Source of the DNA: Pseudarthrobacter defluvii
GTDB taxonomy: Bacteria > Actinomycetota > Actinomycetes > Actinomycetales > Micrococcaceae
NCBI RefSeq assembly: GCF_030816725.1
Contig: NZ_JAUSYG010000001.1
Location: 1,426,001-1,490,000, forward strand
Length of the DNA: 64,000 bases
Direction: 5' to 3'
In this document: positions 53,073 through 64,000 of the stretch, piece by piece
Numbering within the stretch: position 1 is the stretch's first letter
Layout of the letters: every line of letters begins with the position of its first letter
Translations under genes and position numbers: made by a program
The notes under the pieces: generated by a model
Databases searched by the model: none
Seen by the model: only the letters and a program-made list of their open reading frames with translations
What the model was told of the DNA's origin: nothing

Positions 53073-53935
53073 GAAAACAACATCCCTTCGAATTCGGCGG
53101 AGTAGGCGGCACTGCCGTCCGAAAAGACGGTCAGCCACGAGAAGTCGAACGTTTCCTGAAGCGCGGCGCCGGGAACGAAGAACAGCGCCGTGGCGAGCGC
53201 GTCAGCCACCATGGCGGTCTCCGCCATGGTCCAGGTGGCGACGGCGGTGCGCACCGGCTGCCCGGTGGTTCCGTCCAGGACGTGGTGCAGTCCGTCGCCC
53301 CAGGTGCGGCGGTTGGCAGCGGAAGCGCACAGGGCGCGGCCGTCCAGGTCGACGACGCCGATTGCCAGCGCGGGGTTGTAAGGGTGTTCAAGCGCCACGC
53401 TGAGGGGCTCTGTGCCGCGGGCCAGCAGGTCTCCGCTGGCATCGATGACGAATTCGGACACCCCGGCGGCGTCCAGTTCGGCGGCCAGCAGGTCCACCAG
53501 CAGCCCTTTTCCGGCGGCACCAATGTCCAGGACCACGGGGGCGCCGGCAGTCAGGACTGTTCCTGACCAGGTGAGGACCGATTCCCACTCGGGCGCCGGG
53601 AGGGGCGGGCCGTCCGGCCGGAGCGTATACGCTGCGTCGTAGCCCAGGCGCTCCAGGCTGCCGCCAATCAGCGGAGTCATGGCCCCGCCGGTAAGCCGGT
53701 AGAGCAATCTGTACAGCTCACCCAGCGGTGCGGCCTCGTCCGGAAACCCGTACCGCCCCCGTTTTCTTGCGAGTTCCGCAACCAGCGAGTCGGGGCGGAA
53801 ACGTGACCAGTCGCCGTCGAACTTTTCAACCCTGTCCAGCAGGCGCGTGCGCAGGGACATCGGCAGCGGCAGGGGAGTGCTGACGGCCCACTCAGTGCCG
53901 ATCCCCTGGAACGAAAAGTCCTCCCAGTCCGTCAC
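53069..53935 (-). CDS. apbE: FAD:protein FMN transferase ApbE
   Basis: 288 residues. ApbE attaches FMN through a phosphoester to Thr or Ser of partner proteins. The family blocks are visible: GTEWAV near the start, VVLDIGAAGKG, VIDASGDLLARG, and TGQPVRTAVATWTMAETAMVADALATALF. No lipoprotein signal, so it may be cytoplasmic or use another route. GTG 53935; the stop overlaps the next gene. Its substrate is probably the FMN-binding lipoprotein upstream. Confidence 0.92.
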   Translation of the reverse strand: MTDWEDFSFQGIGTEWAVSTPLPLPMSLRTRLLDRVEKFDGDWSRFRPDSLVAELARKRGRYGFPDEAAPLGELYRLLYRLTGGAMTPLIGGSLERLGYDAAYTLRPDGPPLPAPEWESVLTWSGTVLTAGAPVVLDIGAAGKGLLVDLLAAELDAAGVSEFVIDASGDLLARGTEPLSVALEHPYNPALAIGVVDLDGRALCASAANRRTWGDGLHHVLDGTTGQPVRTAVATWTMAETAMVADALATALFFVPGAALQETFDFSWLTVFSDGSAAYSAEFEGMLFS

Positions 53936-53943
53936 CGGCCCGC

Positions 53944-54423
53944 CTACTGCGCCTCGGACTTGATCTTCTCCACTGCCTGGTTGAAGCCTCCGCTGGTCAG
54001 TGAGGAACCGGCAACCTTGGAAACGTTCAGTTCATCGATGTTCTTTCCCACCACCTGGGCGGCGATGCCTCCGGCGAATTCGCCCTGGAATTTGCGGGTG
54101 TTCGGATTGGACGGGTGCTGGGTGATCTCCACGTCCGCTACTTTTCCCGCTGCAAGCGTCAGCTGGACGCCCACGGTTTCGGTGCCGTTGGGCGAGACAT
54201 AGTTGCCGTCGGCGGTGTAGGTGCCGTCTTTGTAGCCGCCTCCGCTGCCGGCAAGGGCGGAAGTCCCGGCGGAGGGGGCGGCGCTTCCGGCTGTGCTGTC
54301 CGCGGATGAGGGTGCACAGCCGGCCACGGTTCCTGCCAGGGACAGGCCGGCGATGCCGGCAAAAAGACCGTTGCGGACTGCGTGCCTGGATACAGGAAGG
54401 CTTTTAGGGCTGGAGGGTCTCAT
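53944..54423 (-). CDS. FMN-binding-domain lipoprotein
   Basis: 159 residues. Lipoprotein signal with lipobox TVAGC, a Ser/Ala/Gly-rich spacer, then an FMN_bind domain (YKDGTYTADGNYVSPNGTETVGVQLTL, DVEITQHPSNPNT, the ApbE target VAGSSLTSGGF near residue 145, with Thr as probable FMN site). It would sit on the outer face of the membrane and carry covalently bound FMN. ATG 54423. First gene of the FMN lipoprotein-apbE-flavoprotein module, spaced by 8 bases from apbE. Confidence 0.9.
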   Translation of the reverse strand: MRPSSPKSLPVSRHAVRNGLFAGIAGLSLAGTVAGCAPSSADSTAGSAAPSAGTSALAGSGGGYKDGTYTADGNYVSPNGTETVGVQLTLAAGKVADVEITQHPSNPNTRKFQGEFAGGIAAQVVGKNIDELNVSKVAGSSLTSGGFNQAVEKIKSEAQ

Positions 54424-54607
54424 GAAGGCTCTCGTTTCAGTTTTGGGGCTGTACCGGATCGCGGGGTGTGGAGCAGTGGCTACGGTTTAGTCAACGCCGG
54501 ATGCGGCCAAATGGTTCACCATATGGCAGGCCTCACTCCTTGCCGTGAAGCCTGACACCCAGGCGGCCAAATTCTTTGCTGTCACTGGCCCCCGGTAGGC
54601 TAGAGGG

Positions 54608-56272
54608 GTGACTCCCGAAGAACTTTCCCTCGCCATATCCGCCTGCCTCAAGGACGCCGTCGCCACCGGTGATATTGCCCTTGCCGCATCAGCCATTCCG
54701 GCCGAGGTGCGCGTGGAGCGGCCCAAGAACCGGGAGCACGGCGACTGGGCCACCAACATTGCCCTGCAGCTCGCCAAGCAGGCGGGCACCAACCCCCGTG
54801 AATTCGCCACCGTCCTCAGCAGCCGGCTCAAGGCCATCGATGGTGTTTCGGCCGTTGACATCGCAGGCCCGGGCTTCCTGAACATCACCGTGGACGCGGC
54901 TGCCGCCGGTGCCCTCGCCAAAGCGATCGTGGAGGCCGGCAAGGACTACGGCACCAACACCGCGCTCGCAGGGCACACGGTCAACATGGAGTTCGTCTCC
55001 GCCAACCCCACCGGTCCGCTGCACATCGGCCACACCCGCTGGGCAGCGCTGGGCGACTCCATCGCCCGCGTGCTGCGCGCTTCCGGCGCTGATGTGACTG
55101 CCGAGTACTACATCAACGACGCCGGCTCGCAGATGAACACCTTCGCCACCTCGGTCTACTCCCGCCTGCATGGCCTTCCCGTGCCCGACGGCGGCTACCC
55201 CGGCCAGTACATCGCCGACCTTGGGCATGAGGTACTTTCGGCGCACCCGGACATCCGTGAGCTCACCGAAGTCGCCGCCCTGCCGGTCATCCGGGCCGCC
55301 GCCTACGAGGCCCAGATGAAGGACATCCAGGCCACCCTGGCGGAGTTCGGCGTCGAGTTTGATGTCTTTTTCTCTGAGCAGGAACTGCACGACGCCGGCG
55401 CCATCGAAAGTGCCGTGGCGCGCCTGCGCGAGCAGGGCCACGTGTTCGACGACGGCGGTGCGGTGTGGCTGCGGACCACGGACTTTGGCGACGACAAGGA
55501 CCGCGTGATGATCCGCGCCAACGGCGAGCCCACCTACTTCGCCGCCGACGCCGCGTACTACCTGTCCAAGAAGGACCGAGGCTTCACGGAAAAGATCTAC
55601 CTCCTGGGCGCCGACCACCACGGCTACATCAACCGGCTAAAGGCCATCGCGGCCGCGGCGGGCGACGATCCCGAAGTGAACATCGAGGTGCTCATCGGCC
55701 AGCTGGTATCCGTCAACGGCGCCAAGCTGTCCAAGCGTGCCGGCAACATCATCGAGCTCAAGGACCTGATCGAGTGGCTGGGCAAGGACGCCGTGCGCTA
55801 CTCCCTGGCACGGTTCCCGGCCGATTCGCCGCTGACGCTCGATCCGGAACTGCTGAAGAAACACAGCAACGAGAACCCCGTGTTCTATGTCCAGTACGCC
55901 CACGCCCGGTCCCGCGGCGCCGCCCGCAATGCGGTGGCTGCCGGCGTGGATCGGCGGGTGGACGGCCAGGACAGCTTCGACGCCTCACTGCTGGACCACG
56001 CCACGGAGAACGAGTTGCTCTCCTACCTGGGCAGCTACCCGTCGATCGTGGCCAAGGCTGCCGAACTGCGCGAACCGCACCGCGTGGCGCGACACCTGGA
56101 GGCCATCGCAGGGGCGTACCACCGCTGGTACGACGCGTGCCGTATTGCCCCCATGGGTGAAGAACCCGTCACGGACCTCAACCGCACCCGGCTCTGGCTT
56201 AATGACGCCACCAGCCAGGTGCTGGCGAACGGCCTTGACCTGCTGGGCGTTTCCGCGCCGGAACGGATGTAG
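54608..56272 (+). CDS. argS: Arginyl-tRNA synthetase
   Basis: 554 residues, normal length. Class Ia signatures: HIGH at about residue 139 in PTGPLHIGHTRWA, and the KMSKS-like loop AKLSKRAGN. N-terminal Add-1 domain and C-terminal DALR anticodon domain (ATENELLSYLGSYPSIVAKAAEL). It charges tRNA-Arg, one of which lies at 51298. GTG 54608 is preceded by a weak GAGG-like site; lysA starts 5 bases after the stop. Confidence 0.96.
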   Translation: MTPEELSLAISACLKDAVATGDIALAASAIPAEVRVERPKNREHGDWATNIALQLAKQAGTNPREFATVLSSRLKAIDGVSAVDIAGPGFLNITVDAAAAGALAKAIVEAGKDYGTNTALAGHTVNMEFVSANPTGPLHIGHTRWAALGDSIARVLRASGADVTAEYYINDAGSQMNTFATSVYSRLHGLPVPDGGYPGQYIADLGHEVLSAHPDIRELTEVAALPVIRAAAYEAQMKDIQATLAEFGVEFDVFFSEQELHDAGAIESAVARLREQGHVFDDGGAVWLRTTDFGDDKDRVMIRANGEPTYFAADAAYYLSKKDRGFTEKIYLLGADHHGYINRLKAIAAAAGDDPEVNIEVLIGQLVSVNGAKLSKRAGNIIELKDLIEWLGKDAVRYSLARFPADSPLTLDPELLKKHSNENPVFYVQYAHARSRGAARNAVAAGVDRRVDGQDSFDASLLDHATENELLSYLGSYPSIVAKAAELREPHRVARHLEAIAGAYHRWYDACRIAPMGEEPVTDLNRTRLWLNDATSQVLANGLDLLGVSAPERM

Positions 56273-56277
56273 GACCC

Positions 56278-57750
56278 ATGACGCACACAACAGCAGACGG
56301 CTCTCCGCTTGCCCCGGAGTGGCTTGCCGTTCCGGATGACCTCAATGCCCTCCACGAACCGATGTGGGCCGGTGACGCAGCGCGCAACGCCGATGGTGAA
56401 CTTGTCATCGGCGGCATCCCCGTCAGCGAGTTGCAGCGGCAATACGGGACCCCGCTTTTCGTGATGAGCGAGAACGACTTCCGTGCCCGGGCCAGGGCAT
56501 TCAGCGATGCGTTCAACGACGCCTTCGCGGATATCTGCGGGGGAGTGGATGTCTACTACGCCGGCAAGTCGTTCCTCTGCACGGCGGTGGTCCGCTGGGT
56601 GGAGGAAGAAGGGCTGCGGCTGGACACGGCCTCGGGCGGGGAACTCGCCGTGGCCTACCGGGCCGGAATTCCCGGGGCGGACGTCGCCCTGCACGGCAAC
56701 AACAAGTCCGACGGCGAGATCCACAGGGCGCTTGACATGGGCCTGGGGCGGATCGTGGTGGACAGCCTGGATGAGCTCGTGCGCGTCGGCGCGATCGCGC
56801 AGGGGCGCGGGGAGCAGGCGAAGGTCATGCTGCGGCTCACCCCCGGCGTGCATGCCCACACGCACGAATTCATCGCCACCGCCCACGAGGACCAGAAGTT
56901 CGGCCTCTCCATGGCTGCCGACACCACCGATGAAGCCGGCATCTCCGCTGCCGAGGAAGCGGTGGCAGCTGCATCAGCGCATCCCGGCATCGAACTGCTG
57001 GGCCTGCACTGCCACATCGGATCCCAAATTTTCGAGCCGGATGGCTTTGCGCTGGCCGCGGAGAAGCTGCTGCGCTTCCTGGCCGCCATGCAGGAAAAGT
57101 ACTCCATCACCCTGCCGGAACTGGACCTTGGCGGCGGCTACGGGATCGCCTACACGCCGGTGGACACCCCGCGCCCTGCAGCGGAGATCGCCAACGCGAT
57201 GGCCGCCGTCGTGCGTTCCACCTGCGCCGAGCTTGGCATCGACGCGCCGCGCATCTCCATCGAGCCGGGACGCGCCATCGTTGGCAGCACCACCTTCACC
57301 CTGTATGAGGTGGGCACCCTGAAGACCGTCCGCGTGGACGCTCCCGGGGCTTCCGGCAACGGTGACGCGGGCAACAACGTTACGTATCCCCGCCGCTATG
57401 TTTCGGTGGACGGCGGCATGAGCGACAACGCCCGCCCGGTGCTGTACGACGCGGATTATTCGGCCGTCCTGGCCTCCCGCACCTCCAGCGCCGCCCCGCA
57501 GCTGTCCCGCGTAGTGGGCAAACATTGCGAGAGCGGCGACATAGTTGTTAGAGATGTATATCTGCCCGAGGACGTGGCAGCCGGTGATCTGCTTGCTGTA
57601 CCGGGAACCGGCGCCTACTGCTGGGCCCTCTCGAGCAACTACAACTATCTGGCCCGGCCGGGCGTTGTCGCGGTGCGCGACGGATCTTCCCGGCTGATTG
57701 TCCGCGGGGAAACCGAAGAAGATCTGCTGAACCGCGATATGGGAGCCTGA
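56278..57750 (+). CDS. lysA: Diaminopimelate decarboxylase
   Basis: 490 residues. Last step of lysine synthesis: decarboxylates meso-diaminopimelate. PLP fold type III with the PLP Lys in DVYYAGKSFLC, GTPLFVMSEND, HCHIGSQIF, GGGYGIAY and EPGRAIVG. An extra linker with SGNGDAGNN near residue 360 is short. It starts 5 bases after argS and is 0 bases before hom, so lysA-hom-thrC-thrB is one operon for the aspartate family. Confidence 0.96.
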   Translation: MTHTTADGSPLAPEWLAVPDDLNALHEPMWAGDAARNADGELVIGGIPVSELQRQYGTPLFVMSENDFRARARAFSDAFNDAFADICGGVDVYYAGKSFLCTAVVRWVEEEGLRLDTASGGELAVAYRAGIPGADVALHGNNKSDGEIHRALDMGLGRIVVDSLDELVRVGAIAQGRGEQAKVMLRLTPGVHAHTHEFIATAHEDQKFGLSMAADTTDEAGISAAEEAVAAASAHPGIELLGLHCHIGSQIFEPDGFALAAEKLLRFLAAMQEKYSITLPELDLGGGYGIAYTPVDTPRPAAEIANAMAAVVRSTCAELGIDAPRISIEPGRAIVGSTTFTLYEVGTLKTVRVDAPGASGNGDAGNNVTYPRRYVSVDGGMSDNARPVLYDADYSAVLASRTSSAAPQLSRVVGKHCESGDIVVRDVYLPEDVAAGDLLAVPGTGAYCWALSSNYNYLARPGVVAVRDGSSRLIVRGETEEDLLNRDMGA

Positions 57751-59067
57751 ATGACGGAAATGCGAACGCTGAAAGTAGCCCTGCTGGGCTGTGGCAACGT
57801 TGGAGCCCAGGTTGCGCGGATCCTCATTGAGGACGCCGACGCCCTCGCTGCCCGCACCGGTGCCCGCCTACAGCTCAGCGGCATCGCCGTGCGCAACGTC
57901 AACGCCCCCCGCGACGTGGACCTGCCGCAGGAGCTTTTCACCACCGACGCCGAAACTCTCGTCAAGGACGCCGACCTGGTGATCGAGCTGATGGGCGGCA
58001 TTGAGCCCGCACGCACGCTGATCCTCTCCGCGCTGCGTAACGGCGCCTGCGTGGTCACCGGCAACAAGGCACTCCTGGCGCAGGACGGACCCACCCTCTA
58101 CGAAGAGGCGGACAAGGCGGGCGTCCAGCTGTCCTACGAGGCCGCCGTGGCCGGCGCCATCCCGATCCTGCGCCCCATCCGCGACAGCCTCTCGGGCGAC
58201 CGGATCACCCGGGTGCTGGGCATCGTCAACGGCACCACCAACTTCATCCTTGACCAGATGGACACCACCGGCGCCCAGTTCGCCGATGCCCTCGCCGAAG
58301 CCCAGCGCCTTGGCTACGCCGAAGCGGACCCCACTGCCGACGTCGAAGGCCACGACGCTGCCGCCAAGGCAGCCATCCTCGCGTCGCTGTCCTTCCACAC
58401 CCGCTTTGCGCTGGACGATGTCCACTGCGAAGGCATCACCTCCGTCAGTGCCTCGGACATCGCCGCCGCGAAGGACGCCGGCTTCGTCATCAAACTGCTG
58501 GCCATCGCGGAAAAACTCGTTGATGCGGACGGCAACGAAGGTGTGTCCGTCCGCGTGCACCCCACCCTCCTGCCCCGTGAACACCCGCTCGCCGCCGTCC
58601 GCGGCGCCTTCAACGCGGTGTTCATCGAGGCTGAGAACGCCGGCGAACTGATGTTCTACGGCCAGGGCGCCGGCGGCACCCCCACCGCGTCCGCCGTCCT
58701 GGGCGACCTTGTGTCGGCAGCGCGCCGCCTGGTCCTGGGCGGTCCCGGGCGCACCGAAACCACCACGGGCCACGTTCCCGCCCTGCCCATCGACGCGGCC
58801 ATCACCAGCTACTACATCGGACTGGATGTCGCCGACCAGCCCGGCGTCCTGGCAAAGATCGCCCAGTTGTTCGCCGAGCACGGCGTCTCCATCGAAATTA
58901 TGCGGCAGACCATCCACCGTGATTCGGCTTCCAACGTGGAGTCGGCCGAACTGCGGATCGTCACCCACCGCGCGTCAGAGGCTGCCCTTGCAGCCACCGT
59001 CGAGGCCGTGAAGGGCCTGGACGTCATCAATTCAGTTACATCCGTTTTGCGGGTAGAAGGAGTCTAA
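57751..59067 (+). CDS. hom: Homoserine dehydrogenase
   Basis: 438 residues. Converts aspartate semialdehyde to homoserine. N-terminal Rossmann motif GCGNVGAQVA, catalytic-domain ANNGTTNFIL-like block GIVNGTTNFILDQM, and a C-terminal ACT domain (IGLDVADQPGVLAKIAQLFAEHGVSIE) for feedback by threonine. Starts immediately after lysA; thrC follows directly (GTG 59068). Confidence 0.96.
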   Translation: MTEMRTLKVALLGCGNVGAQVARILIEDADALAARTGARLQLSGIAVRNVNAPRDVDLPQELFTTDAETLVKDADLVIELMGGIEPARTLILSALRNGACVVTGNKALLAQDGPTLYEEADKAGVQLSYEAAVAGAIPILRPIRDSLSGDRITRVLGIVNGTTNFILDQMDTTGAQFADALAEAQRLGYAEADPTADVEGHDAAAKAAILASLSFHTRFALDDVHCEGITSVSASDIAAAKDAGFVIKLLAIAEKLVDADGNEGVSVRVHPTLLPREHPLAAVRGAFNAVFIEAENAGELMFYGQGAGGTPTASAVLGDLVSAARRLVLGGPGRTETTTGHVPALPIDAAITSYYIGLDVADQPGVLAKIAQLFAEHGVSIEIMRQTIHRDSASNVESAELRIVTHRASEAALAATVEAVKGLDVINSVTSVLRVEGV

Positions 59068-60174
59068 GTGGCTCACCAATGGCGCGGTGTCATCCGCGAA
59101 TACGCTGACCGTCTGCCCGTGACGGAGTCCACCAGGGTCATCACCCTGGGCGAGGGCGGCACCCCGCTGGTGTACGCGCAGAAGCTCTCCGAACTCACCG
59201 GCTCCGAGGTCTACCTGAAGGTGGAGGGCATGAACCCCACCGGCTCCTTCAAGGACCGCGGCATGACCATGGCCATGACCGCCGCCGTCGAGTCAGGAGC
59301 CAAGGCAGTGGTCTGCGCTTCCACCGGCAACACCTCTGCGTCCGCTGCTGCCTACGCCACGGCCGCCGGCCTGAAATGCGCCGTCCTGGTGCCCGAAGGC
59401 AAGATCTCCATGGGCAAGCTCAGCCAGGCCATCGCCCACGGTGCCACCCTCCTCCAGGTGGACGGCAACTTTGACAACTGCCTGGACATCGCCCGCAAGC
59501 TGGGGGAGTCCTACCCCGTCTTCCTGGTGAACTCCGTCAACCCTGCCCGCATCCAGGGCCAGAAGACCGGCGCCTTCGAAGTGGTCGACGCCCTGGGCGA
59601 TGCACCGGACATCCATGTGCTGCCCGTCGGCAACGCCGGCAACATCACTGCCTACTGGAAGGGCTACAAGGAATACTCCGCTCCCTTCGAGTCCGACACT
59701 GCCGGCACCCTTCCTGCGGTGTCCACCAGGACCCCCGCCATGTGGGGCTTCCAGGCCGCCGGGGCTGCCCCCTTCGTTGCGGGCCACCCCATCACTGAGC
59801 CGGACACCATCGCCACCGCCATCCGCATCGGAAACCCCGCCTCCTGGGACGGCGCTGTGGGGGCACGTGACGAATCCGGCGGCCTCATTGACGCTGTCAC
59901 TGACGAGGAAATCCTGAACGCCCACCGCTGGCTGTCAGCCAGGGAAGGCGTCTTCGTGGAGCCCGGTTCCGCCGCCGGCGTGGCAGGCCTGCTCAAGAAG
60001 CACGCCGCCGGCGAGGTCCCCAGCGGCAAGACCATCGTCATCACCGTCACCGGCCATGGCCTCAAGGACCCCCAGTGGGCCCTGCGCACCGAAGACGGCA
60101 GCGATGTCCAGCCGGTCAAGGTCCCGAACGACGTCGTCACCGTTGCCGCTGAGCTGGGACTGGAAGAAAAATAG
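59068..60174 (+). CDS. thrC: Threonine synthase
   Basis: 368 residues. PLP fold type II enzyme turning O-phosphohomoserine into threonine; PLP Lys in [10 protein letters not shown], phosphate-binding loop in the [13 protein letters not shown] stretch. The short actinobacterial form. GTG 59068 touches the hom stop; thrB follows at 2 bases. Confidence 0.96.
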   Translation: MAHQWRGVIREYADRLPVTESTRVITLGEGGTPLVYAQKLSELTGSEVYLKVEGMNPTGSFKDRGMTMAMTAAVESGAKAVVCASTGNTSASAAAYATAAGLKCAVLVPEGKISMGKLSQAIAHGATLLQVDGNFDNCLDIARKLGESYPVFLVNSVNPARIQGQKTGAFEVVDALGDAPDIHVLPVGNAGNITAYWKGYKEYSAPFESDTAGTLPAVSTRTPAMWGFQAAGAAPFVAGHPITEPDTIATAIRIGNPASWDGAVGARDESGGLIDAVTDEEILNAHRWLSAREGVFVEPGSAAGVAGLLKKHAAGEVPSGKTIVITVTGHGLKDPQWALRTEDGSDVQPVKVPNDVVTVAAELGLEEK

Positions 60175-60176
60175 CC

Positions 60177-61151
60177 TTGGACACCACCTCGCAGGCCGCC
60201 GTCGGACTGCAACTGATTGAGCCGGGCCAGCAGGTCACAGTCCGCGTTCCCGCCACCACGGCCAACCTCGGCCCCGGCTACGACAGCCTGGGACTCGCCC
60301 TGGCCCTGCATGACACCCTGACCGTGGAAAGCCTGGACACGGACGAACTCGTGTTCGAGCTCAGCGGCGAGGGTGCCGACACGTTGCCGCGCGACGCCAG
60401 CCACCTGGTGGTCCGCGCCATGGACGCAGCCTTTGAGCGGCTCGGCTACCGCCACGGCGGGCTGAAGGTGACGGCCCAGAACGTGAATCCGCACGGCAGG
60501 GGGCTGGGTTCCTCCGCCTCCGCCGTGGTCGCCGCCGTTTCGGCCGCCAACGCCATGGTGCCGGCGGAAGGCCGGCGCGGAAAGGAATGGATCCTCCAGC
60601 TCACCAGCGAACTGGAAGGCCATCCTGACAACGTGGCACCCGCCATTTTCGGCGGACTGGCGCTGTCATGGCAGGACAGTGAGCAGTACAGCAGCACCAG
60701 TGCCGCCGTGGCTGGATCCGTCATCCCCATTGTGGCGGTACCGGACTTCGAACTCTCCACCGAAGCGGCCCGCGCCCTGCTGCCGGCGTCGGTGGGACAC
60801 CACGCCGCGGCCATGAATTCCGGCCGGGCGGCGCTGCTAATCCATGCGCTGACCCAGAAGCCTGAATTCCTGCTGCCGGGCACCGAGGACTACCTGCACC
60901 AGAGCTACCGCGCGGAGGCCATGCGGCCCAGCGCGGCACTGATCGGCGCGCTCCGCAAAGCAGGCTACGCGGCAGTGGTTTCCGGGGCAGGCCCCACCGT
61001 CCTGGTCCTTGCCAACGGTGAAGTCCAGGCAACTGACGCACTGGCTTTCATCCAGGCCTTCACGGCAGAGAACACGCCGGACATCGGCTGGCGCGTTCTG
61101 AAGCTCGCAGTGGACGTCGAAGGTGCTAAGGTGGACTTGCACCGGCGGTAA
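60177..61151 (+). CDS. thrB: Homoserine kinase
   Basis: 324 residues. GHMP kinase fold: the ATP-binding motif GRGLGSSASAVVAAVSA and the C-terminal GHMP block SGAGPTVLVLA. Phosphorylates homoserine for thrC. TTG start at 60177, 2 bases after the thrC stop, with GGAAG just before. Last gene of the threonine part of the operon. Confidence 0.94.
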   Translation: MDTTSQAAVGLQLIEPGQQVTVRVPATTANLGPGYDSLGLALALHDTLTVESLDTDELVFELSGEGADTLPRDASHLVVRAMDAAFERLGYRHGGLKVTAQNVNPHGRGLGSSASAVVAAVSAANAMVPAEGRRGKEWILQLTSELEGHPDNVAPAIFGGLALSWQDSEQYSSTSAAVAGSVIPIVAVPDFELSTEAARALLPASVGHHAAAMNSGRAALLIHALTQKPEFLLPGTEDYLHQSYRAEAMRPSAALIGALRKAGYAAVVSGAGPTVLVLANGEVQATDALAFIQAFTAENTPDIGWRVLKLAVDVEGAKVDLHRR

Positions 61152-61446
61152 TTCCGCCTATCTGATCTGCTCCTGCATTCAGTTGCTGTTTGATCTACCA
61201 CTGTGAATGTATTCCGGTGCCGCCTGCTTGGTCTGTCGCAGGAATCTGCAGCATCCAACTGCCCCTGAACCGTCAGCCCGGCGTTGCGCCATGGGCGCAG
61301 CGCAAGGTGAATCAGTATCCGGCCCTGCTGGCCGAAATCCAACCGGCAAGGCCGAACAATCCCGGCTGCAGATCTGAACTGCAGCCCAGATCAAATCATC
61401 GCGTCCAGCTCCCAGTCCGGACGCCGTCGAGGGGGAAGGATCCTTC
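61152..61446 (+). other. 295-bp rho leader
   Basis: Between thrB and rho. No protein or known RNA family is recognised. It is pyrimidine-rich in places (CCTGCATTC, CCGCCTGCTTGG), which would suit Rho-dependent autoregulation as in other bacteria; that is inference. Confidence 0.4.
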
Positions 61447-63600
<2,154 letters not shown>

Positions 63601-63610
63601 TTTCACCGAG

Positions 63611-63650
63611 GGCGGGGCCGACGCATTTTGCCGGCCCCGCCTTTGTCGTT
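63611..63650 (+). terminator. Rho-independent terminator after rho
   Basis: Stem GGCGGGGCCG (63611-63620) with CGGCCCCGCC (63632-63641), followed by TTTGTCGTT. Confidence 0.85.
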
Positions 63651-63756
63651 CGGATTTTGCCGCCCCCGCCCCTTCGCTGGGCGGCTTCGATCTTCGATCG
63701 TTCGCCGCCCAGCTCCGGCAGGCCCGATGCCACTCCCGGGGCGGCAAAATCCGAAC
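63648..63756. repeat. Nested inverted repeat between rho and prfA
   Basis: Perfect 19-bp arms GTTCGGATTTTGCCGCCCC (63648-63666) and GGGGCGGCAAAATCCGAAC (63738-63756). Inside is a second perfect 10-bp stem GCTGGGCGGC (63676-63685) / GCCGCCCAGC (63704-63713). The element follows the rho terminator and precedes prfA by 100 bases. It could be a structured RNA, a backup terminator or a REP-like repeat. Confidence 0.75.
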
Positions 63757-63856
63757 GCCATGCAGTTATCTCACCAAATGCGGGCGCGCGTCCGGACGTG
63801 CGGTCAGTCTCCGCATGGCAGTCATTAGACTTGTACAAGTCGAAAGAGGTTTATAG

Positions 63857-64000
63857 ATGTTTGAGTCCGTACAGGGTCTGCTTGATGAGCATGATGCCAT
63901 CCAGGCGCAGCTTGGGGATCCTGCTGTTTATGCTGACCAGCGGCTTGCCCGGAAGCTTGGGCGGCGGTCGGCTCAGCTCAATGGCATTGTTGATGCCTAC
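63857..64000 (+). CDS. prfA: Peptide chain release factor 1 (3' end outside window)
   Basis: Only the first 48 codons are present: [20 protein letters not shown] continuing [12 protein letters not shown], the N-terminal helical domain of release factor 1, which reads UAA and UAG at termination. ATG 63857 has GAGG 8 bases upstream. The rho-prfA order is the normal actinobacterial arrangement. Confidence 0.92.
   Translation, partial: MFESVQGLLDEHDAIQAQLGDPAVYADQRLARKLGRRSAQLNGIVDAY

Overview
The window is a high-GC actinobacterial chromosome segment, most likely from Arthrobacter/Pseudarthrobacter (Micrococcaceae). The evidence is a gene order typical of that group (ftsE-ftsX-M23-smpB-ssrA, doxX-aroA-rsgA-hisN next to sigR/rsrA, argS-lysA-hom-thrC-thrB-rho-prfA), a Kgd-type 2-oxoglutarate enzyme, a mycothiol-type anti-sigma factor, the actinobacterial mini-protein bL37, a SAM-IV riboswitch and an ssrA tag ending in ALAA. 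I see no insertion sequence, prophage, integrase or CRISPR array; the region reads as native chromosome with some accessory islands.

Layout. 1-3.4 kb: division genes ftsE (cut by the left edge) and ftsX, an M23 wall hydrolase, and smpB, followed by tmRNA with tandem terminator hairpins. 3.9-6.1 kb: surface acyltransferase. 6.4-15.7 kb: an accessory block with three flavin-barrel (PPOX-like) paralogs (one frameshifted), a beta-phosphoglucomutase/GH65 phosphorylase fusion translationally coupled to phosphofructokinase, two zinc alcohol dehydrogenases and a second acyltransferase. Three promoters here share a 14-bp motif at nearly the same distance from the start codon. 15.9-21.2 kb: a leaderless HtrA-like protease, a cysteine-rich unknown, a methyltransferase-mntR-crcB-crcB run and a class V aminotransferase preceded by a SAM-IV riboswitch.

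21.5-29 kb: doxX-aroA-rsgA-hisN, diverging from sigR-rsrA (with a textbook SigR promoter), the 24-codon bL37 gene, a DUF4097-PadR pair and an SGNH-like protein lacking its catalytic residues. 29-39 kb: kgd, two CNNM/CorC-type transporters, and the zinc uptake operon znuA-znuC-znuB with a long palindrome (probable Zur box) and a convergent Zur repressor. 39-48.6 kb: an MBL-fold hydrolase, a cysteine desulfhydrase-like PLP enzyme divergent from a rhodanese-ADH-HIT operon, a FabH-like ketoacyl synthase and HrpA helicase.

48.7-54.4 kb: an emfourin-type inhibitor with its protealysin-like M4 protease, a cation diffusion facilitator, tRNA-Arg(CCG), and a three-gene flavin electron-transfer module (FMN-binding lipoprotein, ApbE, and an RnfD/NqrB-FNR fusion). 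54.6-64 kb: argS, the lysine/threonine pathway genes lysA-hom-thrC-thrB, rho with a long low-complexity insertion, and the start of prfA (cut by the right edge).

Functional links: SigR/RsrA and the sulfur enzymes point to thiol redox control; Zur, MntR, the CNNM proteins and CDF to metal homeostasis; the GH65-HAD fusion plus PFK makes a direct route from disaccharide and phosphate to fructose 1,6-bisphosphate.
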